A stretch of 64,000 nucleotides of DNA from Microbacterium sp. GCS4 (GTDB lineage Bacteria > Actinomycetota > Actinomycetes > Actinomycetales > Microbacteriaceae): assembly GCF_001262495.1 (NCBI RefSeq), contig NZ_LGYE01000003.1:421530-485529 (forward strand), read 5' to 3'. The notes below the pieces were generated by a model. It was not told where the DNA came from. It worked only from the letters and a program-made list of their open reading frames with translations, and searched no databases. How positions within the stretch are numbered: position 1 is the first letter of the stretch; each line of letters begins with the position of its first letter. Both the position numbers and the translations under genes were made by a program. Positions 62,001-64,000 of the stretch are shown here, one piece after another.

Positions 62001-64000
62001 ATGGCGTTCTACGTCGACGGCACGCTCGTCGGCACGAACCCCAACACGGTCGCTCAGGACTACAGCGGCTACTGGAGGGTCGGCAACGACTCCGGCTGGG
62101 AGGGCGCCACGACGTTCACCGGCACGATCGACGAGGTCGCGGTCTACAGCAAGCCGCTTACGACCGCGCAGGTGAGCGAGCACTACCAGCTCGGCGCCTT
62201 CGGCTCGGTGAACCAGGCCCCGACGGCCGCGTTCGGCTCGATCCCGACCGACCTGGCCGTCGCGTTCGACGCATCGACCTCGACCGACGCGGACGGCTCG
62301 ATCGCCTCCTACGCCTGGGACTTCGGTGACGGCACCACGTCGACGGACGGTCCGACCGCGGCGCACACCTACACGGCGGGCGGCACCTACCAGGTGAAGC
62401 TCACGGTGAAGGACGACCGCGGCGCGACCGACAGCCTCACGCAGGCTGTCACGGTCCGGGCGGCCAACGTCCTCCCGACCGCCGCGTTCGATGCGACCTC
62501 CACCCACATGAACGTGGCCGTGGACGCCTCCACCTCGACGGATTCCGACGGCACGATCGCGACCTATTCCTGGTCGTTCGGCGACGGAGCGGTGGCCACC
62601 GGCAAGACCGCCTCGCACGCTTACACGACGCCCGGCGAGTACACGGTCACGCTGACCGTGACCGACGACCGCGGCGGCAGCGCGACGATCAGCAAGCAGG
62701 TGACCGCGGCGCTCGCGCCCAACGTCCTGCCGACCGCAGCGCTCACGGCGACGATCACGAATCTGTCGGCCGCGCTCGACGCCTCGGCGTCGACCGACTC
62801 CGACGGCCAGATCGTCTCCTACGCCTGGAACTTCGGCGACTCGACCACCGCGACCACGACGACTCCGACCACGACGCACGAGTACGCGGCCGGCGGGGCA
62901 TACACGGTCACGGTCACCGTCACGGACAACCGCGGCGGCACGGCATCCGCATCCAAGGGCCTGACCGCCGTCGAGCCTCCCAAGTTCACGGTGCTCGCGA
63001 GCGACAAGTTCCAGCGCACGGTGGCAGCCGGATGGGGGACCGCCGACAAGGGCGGCGCCTGGACCACCTCGGGCGGCAACGCGGCCTTCTCGGTCGACGG
63101 CACCACGGGGCGCATCGTCTCGAACATCTACGACACGCGCAGCACGCTGCTCACGGGCGTCTCGTCCAAGAACTCCGACATCACGGCGAAGTTCGCGGTG
63201 GACCGCACCGGAGCCGGGTACTCGTGGACGCTGATCGGCCGTCAGGTTGGCGCGGACAACTACTCGGCACGCGTGCGCTTCGAGGCCGGAAACACCATGC
63301 GGGTGTACATCCTGCGCGGTGAGACCGCGATCGGCAGCTCCTACGTGCTGCCCGGAACGTACACGCCCGGCACGGAGCTGTCGGTCCGACTGCAGGTCAC
63401 CGGCACCTCGCCGACGACCGTGCGGACGAAGGTCTGGCGCTCCGCGGATGCCGAGCCCACGGCCTGGCAGCTCTCGGGCACCGACACGACCGCGGCCCTG
63501 CAGGCCAACGGATCCGTCGGTCTCCTGACGTACCTCGGCGGCACCTCGGCCACGCCGAACGCCACGATGACCCTGAAGTCGCTCGAGGTGGTCGACCCGA
63601 CCGCTCCGACCGCTCCGAACCAGCTCCCCACGGCGGCGTTCACGCCCACCGTGGCGGGTCTGAAGGTCACGGTCGACGGTTCGGCCTCGGCCGACTCCGA
63701 CGGCACGATCGCAGGTTACGCGTGGAACTTCGGCGACGGCGGCACGGCCACCGGCGCGACGGCCTCGCACACCTACACGAGCGCCGGGACGTACAACGTG
63801 TCGCTGACCGTGACGGACGACCGCGGAGGCGTCGCGACGAAGACGACCGCCGTGACCGTGGCGCCCGCGCCGAACCAGGCTCCGGTGGCGGCGTTCACGC
63901 CGACGGCGACGGGTCTGTCGGTTGCGGTGGACGGGTCGGCGTCGGCGGATCCGGACGGCACGATCGCGTCGTACGCGTGGGACTTCGGTGACACGGGCAC
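59091..64000 (+). CDS. Giant secreted multidomain protein (propeller-like, FN3-like, LamG, PKD), 5' part
   Basis: The frame is open to the window end, with over 1636 codons. GTG 59091 is preceded by GGGGAGAACGAA. A long signal peptide (residues 1-47, cleavage near AVATADTA) is followed by repeated propeller-like blades (about 60-460; VYVGGSFAQ, IYVAGMFSQ, VYMAGEFTTVNGAQRTKVAAV). An FN3-like domain (about 480-570), two LamG/concanavalin-like domains (about 585-800 and 808-1040) and PKD domains (about 1042-1295, and again from 1509) follow. A beta-sandwich (about 1300-1503) sits between the PKD groups. The modules point to binding of surface carbohydrate and an extended stalk; no catalytic site is seen. 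Confidence 0.9.
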   Translation, partial: MHINRGGRIVAAEKRGVRRTRAAQLLGAVATALALTVGALTVPAVATADTAPAAGTPETVAADALPTVQIDGVVYAQEVVGNTVYVGGSFAQARPAGAPAGTNETPRANLLAYNLTTGALISSWNPGTNGTVLDIKKSADGSRIYVAGMFSQAAGAWRYRVAAFDTATGALVTNWAPEFNARVDSVAVTDSTVYMAGEFTTVNGAQRTKVAAVSTATGAVTAFTADVQGGYGAKGIVVSPDRSKVVIAGSFTSVNGSTDPGRGITALDASQGTLMPWAMNSVLRNGGTAAAMYSLSSDGDSVYGTGFDYGGTSQDGWEGGFRASWSDGSLVWMEDCHGDSYDIAPTADTIYVVGHPHYCGNVNGFPETNPRSFKHSLAFAKAPNGQVITNDTQGYRNFAGQPTSNLLQWYPEYVPGTYTGQSQGPWQVTASGDYLLIGGEFLKVNGTAQQGIVRFAKKTVAANKQGPQVQGGAWTLSATSFQTGVNRLSWAANYDRDNQSLKYQVFRQDKGTTTPIYETDQLSNFWTRPAMSFRDTTGVPGTTYSYRVRATDAFGNTTQSDWTPVTTAAAGVSTSYDDAVLTSTPVDYWPLNESSGAAGFDWSGGNDLVVTNGTRGATGPVGTSSATTFTGASGSGARTSNSTAGPQTFTVEAWFKTNSTRGGKIVGFGNAATGNSGSYDRHVYLDNSGRVTFGVYPGSTSTITSGTGFNNNQWHHVVASLSPAGQVLYVDGVKIGERTDTTSAQDYTGYWRIGGDNYGSWPNTGTSAYLAGSISNVAIYDRALTRKEIDTHWVASGRTSTIPAAPADSYGKAVFDLDPTLYWRLNETGTGTTAADSGINASTGTYTGNTSVLVKNQTGAISGVSNKAVRWAPTTSSTTVRLAGTKQYTAPQVFSTEAWFKTTTTAGGKILGFGDSNSGLSSSNDRHIYMSPNGRLNFGVWNNAQMTISTSGSYNDGQWHHVVGALSGDGMAFYVDGTLVGTNPNTVAQDYSGYWRVGNDSGWEGATTFTGTIDEVAVYSKPLTTAQVSEHYQLGAFGSVNQAPTAAFGSIPTDLAVAFDASTSTDADGSIASYAWDFGDGTTSTDGPTAAHTYTAGGTYQVKLTVKDDRGATDSLTQAVTVRAANVLPTAAFDATSTHMNVAVDASTSTDSDGTIATYSWSFGDGAVATGKTASHAYTTPGEYTVTLTVTDDRGGSATISKQVTAALAPNVLPTAALTATITNLSAALDASASTDSDGQIVSYAWNFGDSTTATTTTPTTTHEYAAGGAYTVTVTVTDNRGGTASASKGLTAVEPPKFTVLASDKFQRTVAAGWGTADKGGAWTTSGGNAAFSVDGTTGRIVSNIYDTRSTLLTGVSSKNSDITAKFAVDRTGAGYSWTLIGRQVGADNYSARVRFEAGNTMRVYILRGETAIGSSYVLPGTYTPGTELSVRLQVTGTSPTTVRTKVWRSADAEPTAWQLSGTDTTAALQANGSVGLLTYLGGTSATPNATMTLKSLEVVDPTAPTAPNQLPTAAFTPTVAGLKVTVDGSASADSDGTIAGYAWNFGDGGTATGATASHTYTSAGTYNVSLTVTDDRGGVATKTTAVTVAPAPNQAPVAAFTPTATGLSVAVDGSASADPDGTIASYAWDFGDTG

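Noticed and set aside
59040..63770. Open frame of 1576 codons on the minus strand
   Set aside because: It is antisense to the giant surface protein, whose domains are clear; composition is that of a shadow frame.

Overview
The window is high-GC DNA whose tightly packed operons, ATGA/GTGA start-stop overlaps, DtxR-type iron box, near-leaderless starts and gene content point to an actinobacterium. Microbacteriaceae, probably Microbacterium or a close relative, fits best; this is inference from gene content. No rRNA, tRNA, CRISPR array, insertion sequence or replication origin was seen.

Region 1 (1-30234, + strand except two genes) is a type VII secretion (WXG100) island. It begins inside a large Ig/FN3 surface protein. 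A translationally coupled series follows: MoxR ATPase, DUF58 protein, transglutaminase-fold membrane protein with substituted catalytic residues, RDD-FHA protein, PP2C phosphatase, FHA protein, Ser/Thr kinase and FHA-helical protein. Next come small unknown genes, a secreted protein, a 1445-residue EssC/EccC-type ATPase with an N-terminal FHA domain, a zinc-ribbon FHA protein, three WXG100-like proteins, and a 1368-residue polymorphic toxin with two candidate effector domains. Downstream is an array of candidate immunity genes that includes two decayed fragments of neighbouring genes. The kinase, phosphatase and FHA set suggests phospho-control of secretion.

Region 2 (30235-38396) is mostly housekeeping: a resolvase-fragment-like protein, malate dehydrogenase, a neutral zinc metallopeptidase, a membrane protein, proline iminopeptidase, an aldehyde dehydrogenase-like protein, a GPH/MFS sugar transporter, a glutaredoxin-like protein, and an iron-box-controlled siderophore-interacting-protein fragment.

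Region 3 (38515-58909) is a cell-surface glycan and sulfur region. It has a GT2-GtrA protein, a secreted beta-helix protein, a sulfonate/nitrate-type ABC transporter and an Rrf2 regulator. On the minus strand a run from 57115 down to 46063 reads: tandem glycosyltransferase fusion, GT2-deacetylase fusion, TauE/SafE exporter, CysC, a 34-codon leader ORF, CysQ, CysD, CysN, sulfotransferase and phosphotransferase. With PAPS synthesis and a sulfotransferase but no PAPS reductase or sulfite reductase in view, the simplest reading is a sulfated-glycan pathway.

Region 4 (58910-64000) holds the start of a giant secreted protein (propeller-like repeats, FN3-like, two LamG, several PKD domains) that runs off the window.
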